From contig NC_135013.1 in the NCBI RefSeq assembly GCF_051020955.1, forward strand, positions 28,775,802 through 28,839,801: a stretch of DNA of 64,000 bases. Direction: 5' to 3'. Every line of letters begins with the position of its first letter. Within the stretch, counting starts at the first letter, position 1. Below the pieces are notes generated by a model, which ran no database searches, was not told where the DNA came from, and saw only the letters and a list, made by a program, of their open reading frames with translations. This document shows, one piece after another, positions 26,901-37,739 of this stretch. The translations under genes were made by a program, and so were the position numbers. The DNA comes from Megalopta genalis (lineage: Eukaryota > Arthropoda > Insecta > Hymenoptera > Halictidae).

Positions 26901-27899
26901 CGATTCAGTTCTCCGAGAATTTTCTCGCGCGTTATTCCCCAATTTTTCCGCATTTTCCCGAAGAATCCAGTGCGCAATCCTCTTCTTACGCGTTCGCACC
27001 GGTATAATTGAATGCATTATTAGTTAACTCGGTGGATTCCAGTTGGCGCGTTGCGTCCGAGCAATGTTTCGTGTTATTCCTCGGACGCGGATGATACACG
27101 CGTATTTCGCGCGACTTTCTGGCGAAAACTGGTGTATTCTGAGAAGATTCGCGTGGGCCGTAAGAGACGTGTCAACCTAGATCTGAAGTAGAAGATTACA
27201 GGAATTGTAGAAATTTTCGTTCGGGGGTGTGCCTGCGTCAGCCTTAAAACTAATTAGCCTAATCGGACGTGGTTATGAGCGCAGAGCCAATGCGGACGCG
27301 CTTTAAAACCCGTCACGTGCCTCTTTCAATCGCAGGCCTCTATTTACTACTCTTTAAAGAAAGTATTTCCCAACTGCGCCGAGACCGATGCCGCGCGATT
27401 TCCTAAATAGCAATCAGCCGTAAATCAGCGAGACGAGAAAACAGCAGGAATTTATTAATGTTCCAGCTCCTGAGCGTCTCGGCCCACACTCTGCCGCCCA
27501 TGAAACTGCTCTGTACATCTTTCATCACCTCGTTATTGATGTCGTCGAAAACCCAATCAGCGGAGAGCAAACACGACAGGTAAATTCGACAGAATGAGCA
27601 CGTCAGAATCCAGCAGACAATAAATTACATCGAACTTAAGTCGGTTCTCTTCTGTAAATAATTAATTACGTAGCCAAATGTATCTTCTTCTATCGTCCAG
27701 GGACGACAAAGCGAACAGCGAGGACGAATCAACGGACGAAAGCGAGAACGAATCTTCCCGACCAGCAAAACCAGAATCTTCTCCCGAGATTGTTAACAAC
27801 GATACGGATGAGACGAAAGTAGAAGTGATAGACCATAATTGGACTTTCCTGAGAGCAATACTTCCCGACGAACAGGACATCGAGACCATCGAGCATTAA
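17956..27899 (+). CDS. WDR75: WDR75/UTP17, small-subunit processome WD40 protein
   Basis: This nucleolar protein of the UtpA (t-UTP) group is needed for pre-18S rRNA transcription and processing. Fifteen coding exons give 851 residues (human 830): 17956-18086, 18265-18466, 18563-18741, 18811-18930, 19023-19210, 19278-19436, 19514-19707, 19792-19976, 20036-20196, 20274-20460, 20531-20709, 20833-21005, 21075-21260, 27467-27579, 27701-27899. Family landmarks are IDPRTGSLVLNSRTGHVQFY (exon 7), LATVEQ-like MATVEERND (exon 8), a KLWHL repeat (exon 9) and, after a 6.2-kb intron, LLSVSAHTLPP followed by an acidic Ser/Glu tail and DHNWTFLRAIL. These match the ordered C-terminal segments of vertebrate WDR75, including a Trp-containing end. 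An AATAAA lies at 27989-27994, 90 bp after the stop. Exon phases agree throughout. The joins of exons 1 and 5 are the least certain. Confidence 0.93.
21261..27466 (+). other. Large intron 13 of WDR75
   Basis: This 6.2-kb intron contrasts with neighbours of about 60-180 bp in the same gene. It is less AT-rich than the flanking exonic region. It contains a possible degenerate retroelement stretch (about 23577-24560) but no recognised nested gene or RNA gene. Open frames such as 22102-22479 and 25476-25691 have no family motif. Confidence 0.75.
23577..24560. mobile_element. Possible degenerate retroelement fragment
   Basis: Two overlapping frames on the plus strand and one on the minus strand are open between 23577 and 23895. 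They are followed by a roughly 650-bp non-coding stretch with a GA-rich run (23935-23962) and a near-tandem 18-bp motif, TTCTCGTAATCGAGTCGT, at about 24392 and 24432. The arrangement resembles an eroded polyprotein end plus a long terminal repeat. No reverse transcriptase, integrase or protease motif is visible, so this is only a suggestion. Confidence 0.2.
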
Positions 27900-28371
27900 C
27901 AACAACACGATTGCATCGAACATTTTTCTTGAGATGATGATATTCTAGCCGCGTAACTAGTGCAAAGTAATTGCGTTCGGCTTTAAGAAATAAAGTTTTT
28001 AAATAATAGTATTTATGTCAGAGAAACAGAAGCGTGAAATATAATTGTCTATCTCCCTCGACGCCCGCACAATCGTCTCCAGTCACGCGATTGCCTGACA
28101 CAAGACGTTGACGCGAAGCACAGGGATCATTAAAGCGTCTCGGTTTCGTGTGTACTATTTATTACACGTATGCGACGAACGTGGCATGTGAACAATTACA
28201 TATAAATATTATACATATTCGCAAACGTTGCGTTGGACATCATTTCTGAATAACGTGATTATTTGTCAATGGTGTAAAACGCGTGCGAATTTCTCCCACC
28301 AGAGTTCGTTTGAAGTAAAAGAAAACAAGCTGGAAAAAATAGATAATGCAAAATCTTCTATAGAACGTGTG
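27900..28371. other. Convergent 3' region between WDR75 and the EcKinase-like gene
   Basis: The two genes end toward each other 472 bp apart. The WDR75 poly(A) signal (27989-27994) lies here. The plus-strand open frame that crosses 28228-28608 is a shadow of the opposite gene. Confidence 0.7.
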
Positions 28372-29652
28372 TTACGACGGTTTCGGCAGCCGATGCAGGC
28401 GGAAGCTCAAATCCACCATTTCGACGGCCGACTCCGTGACTCTCTTCCGATATCCCGGGTCGTCCTTCATGATGGCGAATACAAAGTCGTTTCTGTCCTC
28501 GAACACGTACCGGTTATAGCTTTCGGAATTACTCATGATCTCCGCGCCTATGTTCTCGTTCATCAGCACAGTCTGGAAGAAGGTAGCCGCGGCGACCGCG
28601 CCTGCTAAACGCTGTTCCTCGTAGCCTTCGACGATCTCGGACCAGGGTGGAATCTCGATGCGGGTCTCCGCGGATTTCAGGGTCTCGCACAGCACGCTGT
28701 AGTAATGCTTCAGCATGGTCTCTTCGGAAGACGCCCTGAAGCTGCGATCGGTGCAAAGGTACAGGAGCTGGGCGACGTCGTGCGCCAGAGGTGCGTATCT
28801 GATCAATTGGAAGTCCACCAGCAAACACCTCGGCGGCATTTCGTTGCTGAACATCATGTTGTTCCCCCACAAATCCCCGTGACTGATGACATTTCTCTTG
28901 GTGGCAGACTTCTCCAGACCAGCGAACACCTCGTCGCAGGCCTTCGGCACCAAACTCGCGTCGAGGCCGAGGTGCTCGGCGATGGCGACGATGGCGTTGA
29001 TGCCGGCGTCGAACCACTTCCTTGTTTTGCCGTTGCGAGCGAACGAGTTCTCCACGAAAGCGTCGGGATACATCTGATGGAAGGACACGCCGAGACGGTC
29101 CTCCGCCAGAAGGGACGACGCGTGCATCCGCGCGATGCTGGTCAAAGCCGAAACGACGAGCTCCTTGGTGAACAGTTTGTCCCGCATGGTGTAGCCTTTG
29201 GCGCCCAGGTCCTCGAAGACGAACAGGTTCTCCTTGACCAGGTAGCAACGCGGGGACCATGGCTCGGCGTCGTACGACTTCTTCAGCTCGGGGACTATGT
29301 CGCGGAGGAATATCTTTTCTTTGAGAAAAACGCACTTGCCGATCACGTATTCGGCTTGATCCGGCATGTCGTAAGGCACGACTTTCACGAAGAAGATCAA
29401 GATTTCCGTCTCACCGGTCTTGGTCTTCGCCTCGACAGTGAGCCGCTGATGGGAGCTGAGGAAGCCGAGTTTCCCATCGGAGTACTGGCGCAGCGAATGC
29501 TTATGCGCTTCCGCTTCAGGGCCCAGCGAGTCTCTCACTAAACGCTGAACCTCTTGTAAGCTCAGCACATTGCGGAACGCGTTCACCCGGGAACCGATCT
29601 TGCTTTTTGCTTGCACAGGTGCGATCGGAAGCTGTAGCGTCGATTCAGACAT
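28372..29652 (-). CDS. EcKinase-like (ecdysteroid 22-kinase-like / CHKov family) protein
   Basis: A single-exon gene of 426 residues with a choline-kinase-like fold. In this family some members phosphorylate ecdysteroids and others are linked to detoxification; substrates are mostly unknown. A conserved Lys at about 90 (FFVKVVP), the hinge VFEDLG (145-150), the catalytic Brenner-type motif HGDLWGNN (H258-D260-N264) and the Mg-binding VDFQ (D280) are all present, so it looks active. Length is normal for the family (about 400-430). There is no signal peptide. The start MSESTLQLP is the first ATG of the frame. It lies 334 bp downstream of the pickpocket stop on the same strand, but unrelated function argues against co-transcription. 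Its coding sequence is noticeably richer in G and C than its neighbours. The exact substrate cannot be predicted. Confidence 0.93.
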   Translation of the reverse strand: MSESTLQLPIAPVQAKSKIGSRVNAFRNVLSLQEVQRLVRDSLGPEAEAHKHSLRQYSDGKLGFLSSHQRLTVEAKTKTGETEILIFFVKVVPYDMPDQAEYVIGKCVFLKEKIFLRDIVPELKKSYDAEPWSPRCYLVKENLFVFEDLGAKGYTMRDKLFTKELVVSALTSIARMHASSLLAEDRLGVSFHQMYPDAFVENSFARNGKTRKWFDAGINAIVAIAEHLGLDASLVPKACDEVFAGLEKSATKRNVISHGDLWGNNMMFSNEMPPRCLLVDFQLIRYAPLAHDVAQLLYLCTDRSFRASSEETMLKHYYSVLCETLKSAETRIEIPPWSEIVEGYEEQRLAGAVAAATFFQTVLMNENIGAEIMSNSESYNRYVFEDRNDFVFAIMKDDPGYRKRVTESAVEMVDLSFRLHRLPKPS

Positions 29653-29986
29653 AGTGGAAGAAAGCGACGCCGAGTTAAATGCATGGCACCCGTCACAAGC
29701 GTGTCCTTTTAAGTCGCGCGTTTGATTTGTTTACTGGGGAAATCTTTCCGCCGGTTTTGCCTTTTGGCATGTTTGCTGGCAAACAATCCCGCGATAAAAT
29801 CGAGCCAGCCCAATGAAATTCAAATTTCCGATTGATTCGTGACGAAACCCACGGCCGCGCTTTCTTCCTCCGTTGTTTGCTTTTACTTTGTTTTACTTTC
29901 TTTATTTTTTTTTCTTTTTTTTTTGGTTAACGAAACGAGACGGTGCTGCAAATACTTTACCGTACACCTCCGCTACCGGAAATCGT

Positions 29987-32900
29987 TTACCTTATCTTAT
30001 CGCGGCGGATGAACAACCAGTACGGTATTTCGAAGATGCTCAAAATACTAGCGCCCATGAAGAGACCCACCGCGCTACCAACTGAAACTGAAAGAAATTT
30101 ATGCGGTTCGCACGTGACACTCGTCATACGAGACTATTAGCATTCAGATATTGTATCTAGGCTGCGCGGGTGCTCGTGCAAACGCGTATTTTTATAGGAG
30201 ACCGATTGTGAAGTGTCACCTGGATGCAGTAATTTCTCCCTAATTCGCGCACAGATTGCGCAAAAAAAAACGGACAATTTGTTTTTTGTAGTCATCGATT
30301 GTCGACAACTGTAAAAATCGTATCTTCTCTTACCAAATTGTCCATTTTTGTGCGCAATCTCAATTAGGGAGAAATTACTGTCCAAAGATTCGTCTTTCGC
30401 GAGGTCCGAACGGTTTTGTAATTTGTGTACGATTTATGATCGACCATTACCTACAACATCCAACAGTTCGTTCACAACGTATCGTCGGTGCCGTAAGTAC
30501 GGATGGGACAGCAATGTAAAATGGAATCTCGAGTATGACCGCTTTGGTGCGTCGTACTCGTGAGCATCCCATCGATTTCTACGGCATGAAGCATCACGTT
30601 GCATTTTCCGTGTACAAATATGAAGTGGCCGATCCAGTGCATTAAAAATATTCGAAGTAAAATATTAAGTATAATTAATATTATAGTTAATATTAATTAT
30701 AATAATATTATATATAATATATTATATATTATAATATACATTATTTATTATTATTATATTATATTATATTATTATTATTATAATATTATAATAATATTAT
30801 AATTAATATTAATTATAATATATATTAAGTCGAGTCATAAATAACTAGCGATGCAACTAGGTAGAATCTGTTGTTCGTATCCACCCATTATGAGTCACCG
30901 GGACAAATGAGTTTTTGCTTTCACTAAATAGATAATAATAAATAAAAGATAATAAATAATAATAATAATAAATAATATTATTATAAGATAATAATAATAA
31001 ATAAGATAATAATAAATTTAAAAGAAGACCAAATAATGTCTGAAAAGGAAACGGAAGTTACTCGTGACTCGGCCGAATAGTTTCAACGCAAATTGATCGG
31101 TCGTTCTGTAAAAAGATATTCTTGTCGAAAATGTACGTAGTCAGCACTGTGCCCTCGCAGGACGGTAGACACATCTGGTCCCACAGCTCGGCGGACGAAA
31201 TCTCCGTCATGTTGCCGTTTATGCAGAGCATTTCGGTCCAGTTGCACACGCGTGTACCCTTCGGTGCGAAGTAGTAGAAGCTCACGCAACCGCAAAATTT
31301 GACCATCCGCTCTGTAATCATCTGCAACCGAAACGAGTAACCTGCCGTAATTTTCTAGCAACCGACGGGCTTTTGTTTGCGTTTCCGGTGCGGCGCGTAC
31401 TTGGAGATAACACGTGTCGCTGCTGTAAATATCAAATATGCTGTTCTCTAGCTTCTCGTGTCGGAATCGGCAATGTCTGTGCTTGATCGCGACATTCTCC
31501 ACGCCCGGCGTGTTGAACGTGTCGTAAATCGAGAATTCGATGCGCTTCATTTTACCCATCGCCATTTGTATCCCCTTCTCCGCGTTGCTCAACGTCGGCA
31601 GCTTTAGATTGTTGAGCACGTGCACCTGCAATCACGCACACGGTATTGTGCCGTTGCAATTAAATGTTTGCACAAACTAGAGGAACAATTGGCGTCCGCG
31701 TATCTGCGGCAACATTTTTTTTATCTCATTGAATTTCTACCCTTGCTCGCGGTTCTGCAATGCCGTTCATTTGAATTCATTAAAATTCCAGGAAATTGTA
31801 GTCGTTTACGAAAACAGCGAAGCACGAAGTGATTTTGAAATCTGGCCAGAGAATCGCGACATTCGGATGGACGAAAAAGCGATTTCGATAAGGAAAGTCC
31901 GAAGGGATCCTTAATTTTTAGTAGATTTTTAATTTTCAGATGTCGAAACTTAAAAAAGAGACGTATGTATCTTGGCAATCGGTGGCACAAGATTAAAATT
32001 TTTTATCTCAAAACACGTCTAATGATTTTATCCGACCTACGGCACAGATTGCATAATTACAATGAGTAATGGCCGTAGTAAGTCCAAACACTTGCCATAA
32101 GAATTGTATGTATATGGAAAATAGGCCAAAATATATTAATTAAAGTGTTACAAAAATATTCTGAGGATACGGAAATGTTTAGGAAACTCATCTGCATTGG
32201 TATAATGCATAAAAAGTTCATTTGTTATTGCAAATATAACGTACAGATGATTCTTGCCGTTTTCTCCATAAGATACAATGTAAAATTCGGCACGAATCAT
32301 TTGCTTCTCAAAATATAAAAATAGCGCCATTACACGTAGTGGCGAAACGCTCAAACTATTCACCAAAATTACTCATAGATGATAACTTCGTGGAGTAAGT
32401 ATTCCAGCACAGGTGGCGCCACTACGTGATTCCCATTAAAATCTCTATTCAGCGCCATTACGCGCAGTGGCGAGACGTTGAAGTTGGTAGGAAAGTTATC
32501 AACGGTGACTTTTACCAAATTTCGGTAAACAGTTTGAGCATTCCGCCACTACGTGTAACGGCGCTATTTTTATATTTTCAGGAGCAGATGATTCTTGCCG
32601 GATTTTACGTAATATCTTATAGCAAACGCGGCAAGAATCATCTGTTAATGCAGAGGAGCCTCCTGAACATTACTGTACCCTCAAAATGTACTGGTAGTCG
32701 TTACATTTTCCTGATAAAAGAGTGCGTTTCGAATGATTCCAGGGTATAAATTCTTAAACATTTCTTAATTCTAGGCTTCTTTCATTTGGATATTTGATAA
32801 GTTTCATCTGAGAGGTGTCTTTTATATTTCACATAGCAAGAAGGTTCGCAACCCTTTGCGTTGCAACGCGCTTTCTCATTTCAAGACCAACGTAGAAATA

Positions 32901-34217
32901 ATTATTTGGGCTCAAGTCGACACGGTATTATGAAATACTGATTTTTTGTGGAGAAATAGTGAAACGAAGAATCGACACGTGGAGACACAGTAACGATTCT
33001 AGTATCAAAGAAACATTCGTACGAACAGTTAATGCAGACAAGACGAAGTCCTTCGGTTTCGAGCCTAGATGAACATCGATGATGAGGTCGCCGTAATTCA
33101 CGGTCCGATTGACGAAGTATCGGACTTTCTCGTTGCCCAGATGATACGTGTTCATAGCAAGGCAATAACCGACGCCTGTTTTCCGCAATTCCTGGAACTC
33201 CGAGCAGCAGTTGAACTTCTTGCCGTTCCACGTGCATTCGGCCAACAAATCCGGGCACTTGTATCTCATCTGCGATCAAAACAAGGAATCGCTTGTGACG
33301 CGTAACATAGAGAAAGATGAAGAGAGATCGATGTAGACAATTTATAAACACGGTGCACACGGAAATAGCACATGGAAAGTATCACGAAAATATCATGCAA
33401 ACAACGCGAGACGTGTTATCAGAAGCCGTGAAGTGCATAATTTTAAAAACGGAATAATTTCTTGCCTCGTCGTATAGGGACAGCAATTCTTCTGACGTTG
33501 TCTGAAGTAGATCTGAATTAGAATTTCCGAACTGGGGGCTGCTGAAAAAAAGGTTCCGCGCGTCTATAAACTGTAAACTTTTTCCAAGGAGCACCGCTGA
33601 TGCAAGCGAGAGAAACAACCGAAAGACTTCGGCGCTGTAAATCCTTCAAGGCGTGAGCCGCCTCGAAAGTAAATGGTAAAAAGTAAAGGAACCTAATCGC
33701 ATTGTAAACGGTGCGTTTTAGAATCTTTCCGAAACACATACGTAAGTTTATTTGCTACCCTGACCGTTCGTGAAGTTGAATTTTTTTGGAACTTTGTGTT
33801 ACGAACCGTTTAAAGTATTTATTCTTCAATGTTTTCGTAGTGGAAATGCAGAAAACAATCGCAGGGAACGGTGTTTCCCAATCAGTGTACATGCTTTCTA
33901 CGGTTACTGCGACAGGGTATTCGATGTAGTTCATCACAACGTCGGTGATCATTTTTACACATCCATACCAGCACAGAATGCAGGAGATTAGCCAAAAGAG
34001 TCTACGAACAGATCAATATTTGAAATTATTCACGATTGTGGAAAGAGGAGAAGAGAATTTTACCAACATTCAGAGGTGTCTTCACTTTCCCGATATTCTG
34101 TTACCTTTCCGGGTAGGAAATCTGATCATCCACAAGATATCTAACACCGTGGATGTTGCAGTTGCTTAAATATTGTTTGATGACTTTCCAGCACCAAACG
34201 AATGCCTTCCACATCAT
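29987..34217 (-). CDS. Pickpocket-type DEG/ENaC sodium channel subunit
   Basis: A plasma-membrane, amiloride-type channel subunit used in insects for chemo-, mechano- or hygrosensation and salt transport. I assemble eight minus-strand exons (high to low): 34217-34105, 34001-33759, 33634-33466, 33269-33045, 31625-31401, 31321-31137, 30578-30451, 30087-29987. They total 462 residues, normal for ppk proteins. Landmarks: NIHGVRYL before TM1; TM1 LFWLISCILCWYG; the FPAIVFC segment; the Cys-rich ectodomain with CTWNGKKFNCCSEF and FCGCVSFYY...CNW; and pore/TM2 SVGSAVGLFMGASILSIFE, whose GxS filter reads GAS. Phases agree at all joins. The exon-3 donor appears to be GC (GAG|GCAAGA). The exon-4 donor (GACTTC|GTCTTG) is weak, and the exon-7 acceptor is tentative. 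Introns 4, 6 and 7 carry repeats. The subfamily is not assigned. Confidence 0.88.
30227..30380. mobile_element. Small palindromic (MITE-like) element in a ppk intron
   Basis: The arms 30227-30281 and 30333-30380 are inverted copies of each other. They begin CAGTAATTTCTCCCTAATT and end in the reverse complement. The left arm is about 7-8 bases longer, and the loop is about 50 bp. It lies wholly inside the last ppk intron (30088-30450). A clear target-site duplication is not visible. The structure suits a non-autonomous DNA element or a hairpin-forming repeat. Confidence 0.75.
30660..31020. repeat. AT-rich palindromic and (AAT) simple repeats
   Basis: Dense TAATATTA-type palindromes (about 30665-30830) and AATAATAA runs (about 30930-31015) fill most of ppk intron 6. 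They are non-coding low-complexity DNA. Confidence 0.85.
32244..32644. mobile_element. Fold-back element with about 118-bp arms in a ppk intron
   Basis: The left arm 32244-32362 and right arm about 32527-32644 are imperfect inverted repeats. Each arm has its own smaller hairpin built on CAGATGATTCTTGCCG and its inverse. The 160-bp centre repeats the arm motif AGCGCCATTACRCGYAGTGG again at about 32451, and in inverted form at about 32411. It lies in ppk intron 4 (31626-33044). No transposase is present, so it would be non-autonomous. Confidence 0.8.
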
Positions 34218-35632
34218 CCTTTTTTCACGAAAAAAAAGATCTATTCTCTGGTTGCCAAGTAAAGTCTAAAATCTTTAATTTTGTTACACACCAAAGAACT
34301 GCAGTTTGTTCTTCAGTAGGAAGAACCTAAGTTAGTGCAATGGTTACTTAACTGTTCAAAATCAATCTATGTGAAAAACAAACTATGATAAATATAATTT
34401 TGTTATTTGTCCAAAACGATACAAACAAATTTATATTGTACAATTTAAAAGAGAAGAAAGATATAAAAGATTCTTTTCTCAAGTCCGATGCGAAATTTGT
34501 TTTCTTTCATTTATAAAAACGAACTTTACTTTGCTTGTCCACTAAACAACTCGATTAACTCAACTGTCTCCTATGAGCGCAGTAAATCGATTCATTGTGC
34601 ATGATGCTTAATAAATTATATAATGTCTGATCTAATCTCTCACTGCTGTCGTTGTTTTCAGTGGTATCTGATTTCTGATTGTTTTATCTTATTGAACATC
34701 TCTTGCTCATGTTAATGCAATGAACACTATTTCCGGACACCCTTAAAATATTCTACGATACAAAATTAAGTCACTTCAACGTAAAAGTTTATTACAAACT
34801 TTATGCGTTACAAATTTCGTTGTATCTCGATTTTTAGTAAGTTATTTAATAATATTTATACTTGGCAATATCTCTTAGAAACAAAGTTAATAGAATGTTC
34901 CCAACATAAGTGTAACAGTTTTTGCAAAAAGTGAGCACTATTGTAATACGTAATCACAGGATGATATTTCTCTTCTATAAGATGTAATAATTAAATATTA
35001 ATGAAGAGATTATGAATCTGAGTACACAAAAATTCACACAATTCTTATTTTGTTTTACGAGTCCTCGAATAAAAATATAAGTTAACATAAAGATCAATTG
35101 TCTGAATGTCGATGTTGAAATAAAACAACTTTAGTGAATAGTCCTTAAATTTTTAGATAGGTATGTACAGCATCTAATTTGAACTACAGATACTCGTAAG
35201 ATGTTATGGTCGTATATTTTAAGGGGTTCATATTTACAATTAGCATTTACATATGTGTACTCCTATATCGCGTTTATGCTAATACTGCTAGTAGTTTGTG
35301 AGTTCGTCCACAGATAGCGCTACAGGTAATATTGACCATATGTATTTATGATACGTGTGCATAAAATGTAAAGATTAATTAAAAATAACAGAACCGACAA
35401 AAATCAAATCTAATAAACGTTCGATTTGACACCGTTAGAAAAAATATTTAGTTATGAGAGAACTTTTATCTTATCTGAATTGTTTTAGCTTACTCGAACC
35501 TTGACGCTCGATGTGTGCAGTTTCGTACTAAAAAGAATATTGGATAAACAAATATATTAAATAGTAAACAATATTAGAAAGGTTGAACAGTAATACTATT
35601 TGCATATACTACATGCTTTAACTCCAAAAAAT
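34218..35632. promoter_or_regulatory. Divergent spacer between pickpocket and PUSL1
   Basis: 1.4 kb of AT-rich DNA separates the ppk start (minus strand) from the PUSL1 start (plus strand), so both promoters should lie here. No open frame or RNA gene is recognised. Confidence 0.5.
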
Positions 35633-37068
35633 ATGTATAGATACTTAATGAAATTCTCTTATATTGGTACGCAATACAGGTATAAACGTGATTTTAACAA
35701 TTTAATGTATAACTTTAAATTAAACGAAACATTGCGATTACAGCATCTTACAGTGAGAAATTTTACACGTAATTTTGATATTGTTTTGATTGCAGGGGAC
35801 TACAGAAAAATGGCATCAAATCTGATTATATAATAAACGATATAGATACAATTCAAGGAGCTTTAGAATGTGCTTTTACAACAATAATCCCTAAATGCAT
35901 AAATCGTCCAAAACTAACAACTTCTAGCAGGTAAAACTAATTCTAGCAGATAAAAACTTACAAGTTTTATCCAATAAGATATTAAAATGGTTTTGTTATT
36001 TATAATAATTCCTATATATATATATATATATTGGTGTAATTTGTAGAACCGATATTGGTGTACACGCGTTCTGTAATGCAGCCCATATTGATTTACAGAA
36101 TACACACGATTGCTTATACATACCTTCTATGGTACTTGAACAAATAAATCGATATTTCATAGCATGTCACCATGATATTAGGTAAAGAGTTTGTTCCTAA
36201 CATTTTTTAATTTTTCTGGATGGTTGATAAATTAATATATCATTTTTAAGGCTCTTAGACTTTATTCCTGTATCAAACGACTTTAATGCTAGAAGGTGTG
36301 CAAAATCCAGATCATATGTTTATAGATTTATGGTACCTAAGGACAATATTCCATATGGAATACCAATAATTGAGAGATCACATACTTATTGCTTTAGGTA
36401 ATGTTCCAATTTGTAGTTCAAACATGTTTAGTGACTTAGAATAAATGTTATTTTTTCTTTTTTTCTTTACATGCGTGCTGCTAGGTCACAAAATTTTGAT
36501 ATAGAAAGAGTGAAGCGTGCCACACAACTATTTTTAGGAAGAAAAAATTTTGAAACGTTTTCTTCACTGAAGAAAAATGTACCAACGAAATACGTAAAGA
36601 CGATAGATAGATTTACTGTAGAAAAAAGTTTGCCACTTTTATCTATCGATCCTTTGACAAACAATTTTGAATTTTGGCAAATTGAATGTAGTTCAAAGGC
36701 TTTTTTATATAAACAGGTATGTAACTATGAAAAGACACCAATTTTATTACTTGTCTACTATATAAATGCTAAAAAGTATTTTTATTTGAATTGAGCTTTT
36801 TATTCTCAAAGCACAAATGTTTACGTTTTTACAGGTTAGACGCATGGTTACTGCTTTATTAAACTTAGGTGCTGGTAATATCACAGAAAAAGATATAATA
36901 TGTATGTTACAAGTTCCTGGCCACCATAATTGGATTCAGAGTCTGCTAGTAGCTCCAGCAAATGGCTTACACTTGATAAATGTGGAGTATTCTCAAGAAG
37001 ATATAGATAAAGTTGCAATTAAATATAACGAGGATGATGTTAAAGACATTACAGCTGTAGCCCTGTAG
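35633..37068 (+). CDS. PUSL1: tRNA pseudouridine synthase-like 1 (TruA family)
   Basis: TruA-family enzymes convert uridine to pseudouridine in tRNA; PUSL1 in animals is mitochondrial-associated. Six exons give 309 residues: 35633-35679, 35796-35930, 36047-36181, 36251-36397, 36485-36716, 36835-37068. All phases fit. Motif I with the catalytic Asp is SSRTDIGVHAF (D63). Other family blocks are YLMKFSYIGTQYRG at the N terminus, SRSYVYRF, FLYKQVRRMVTALL and VAPANGLHL. The length equals that of human PUSL1 (about 303). The ATG at 35633 puts the MYRYLMKFSYIG strand at residue 1; no further upstream targeting sequence is seen. The gene ends 92 bp before the DUSP19-like start, with no AATAAA in between. 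Confidence 0.95.
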
Positions 37069-37160
37069 ATTTGGAAGCAACATAATATAGATTTAATTCA
37101 TAATAACATATTATTCTTTTACTTTTGTATTTAGTTTTGCATAAACGTTGTTCATTAACA

Positions 37161-37739
37161 ATGGATCTAAAAACTCTGTTAAACACTAAGAAGTCACATT
37201 TGAAACCGTGTAAAACTATAGTAACAAATACACTTGGTCAAAGATACGAAGAAGTTGGTGAAGAAAGGAAAGAATTATCACCTGGAACACCATTTGTTAT
37301 GGACAATAAACCTGACATACGAATTGCTAAAGTAATACCAGGATTGTTTCTAAGCTCGCAAGATCCTGTTGTAAATATAGAGATTTTACAAACACATAAT
37401 ATCCATAGCATTTTAAGTATTGGTATTGATGCACCACTTAAATTTGACGGCATAAAATATTATTATTGCGACTTACTAGATTTACCCGAAGTTGATGTCA
37501 CTGTATCGATAGAAAAATGTATAAAAATTATAGATGAGAATCGGATTGAAAATATTCTTGTACATTGTAATGCTGGTGTATCCCGCTCGCCGACCATTGT
37601 TATTTCTTACTTGATGGTATATGAAGGATTATCCTTCGATGACGCTTACTACAAAGTCAAACAAGTTAGAGATTGCATCAAACCAAATGAGGGGTTTATA
37701 AAACAATTACGAACATTACAAATGACATGTAATGGATAA
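37161..37739 (+). CDS. DUSP19: Dual-specificity phosphatase, DUSP19-like
   Basis: A small cytosolic dual-specificity phosphatase that in vertebrates acts around the JNK cascade. It is a single exon of 192 residues. The signature HCNAGVSR places the catalytic Cys at 136 and Arg at 142, and an Asp at 104 (YYYCDLLD) fits the general acid. IAKVIPGLFLSSQDP is the usual start of the domain, and the C terminus ends soon after GFIKQLRTLQ, as in DUSP19. No kinase-interaction (rhodanese) domain is present. The frame is open upstream to 37125, where TTTGTATTTAG looks like a splice acceptor. The message may therefore be joined to exons of PUSL1 just upstream. The orthologue name is by similarity to family motifs, not a search. 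Confidence 0.9.
   Translation: MDLKTLLNTKKSHLKPCKTIVTNTLGQRYEEVGEERKELSPGTPFVMDNKPDIRIAKVIPGLFLSSQDPVVNIEILQTHNIHSILSIGIDAPLKFDGIKYYYCDLLDLPEVDVTVSIEKCIKIIDENRIENILVHCNAGVSRSPTIVISYLMVYEGLSFDDAYYKVKQVRDCIKPNEGFIKQLRTLQMTCNG

Noticed and set aside
28705..29541. 278-codon plus-strand open frame
   Set aside because: It is the antisense shadow of the GC-rich EcKinase-like gene, whose catalytic motifs are on the minus strand.
30665..30830. Possible CRISPR or structured RNA array
   Set aside because: The repeats are simple AT palindromes without uniform spacers, in an animal nuclear intron.
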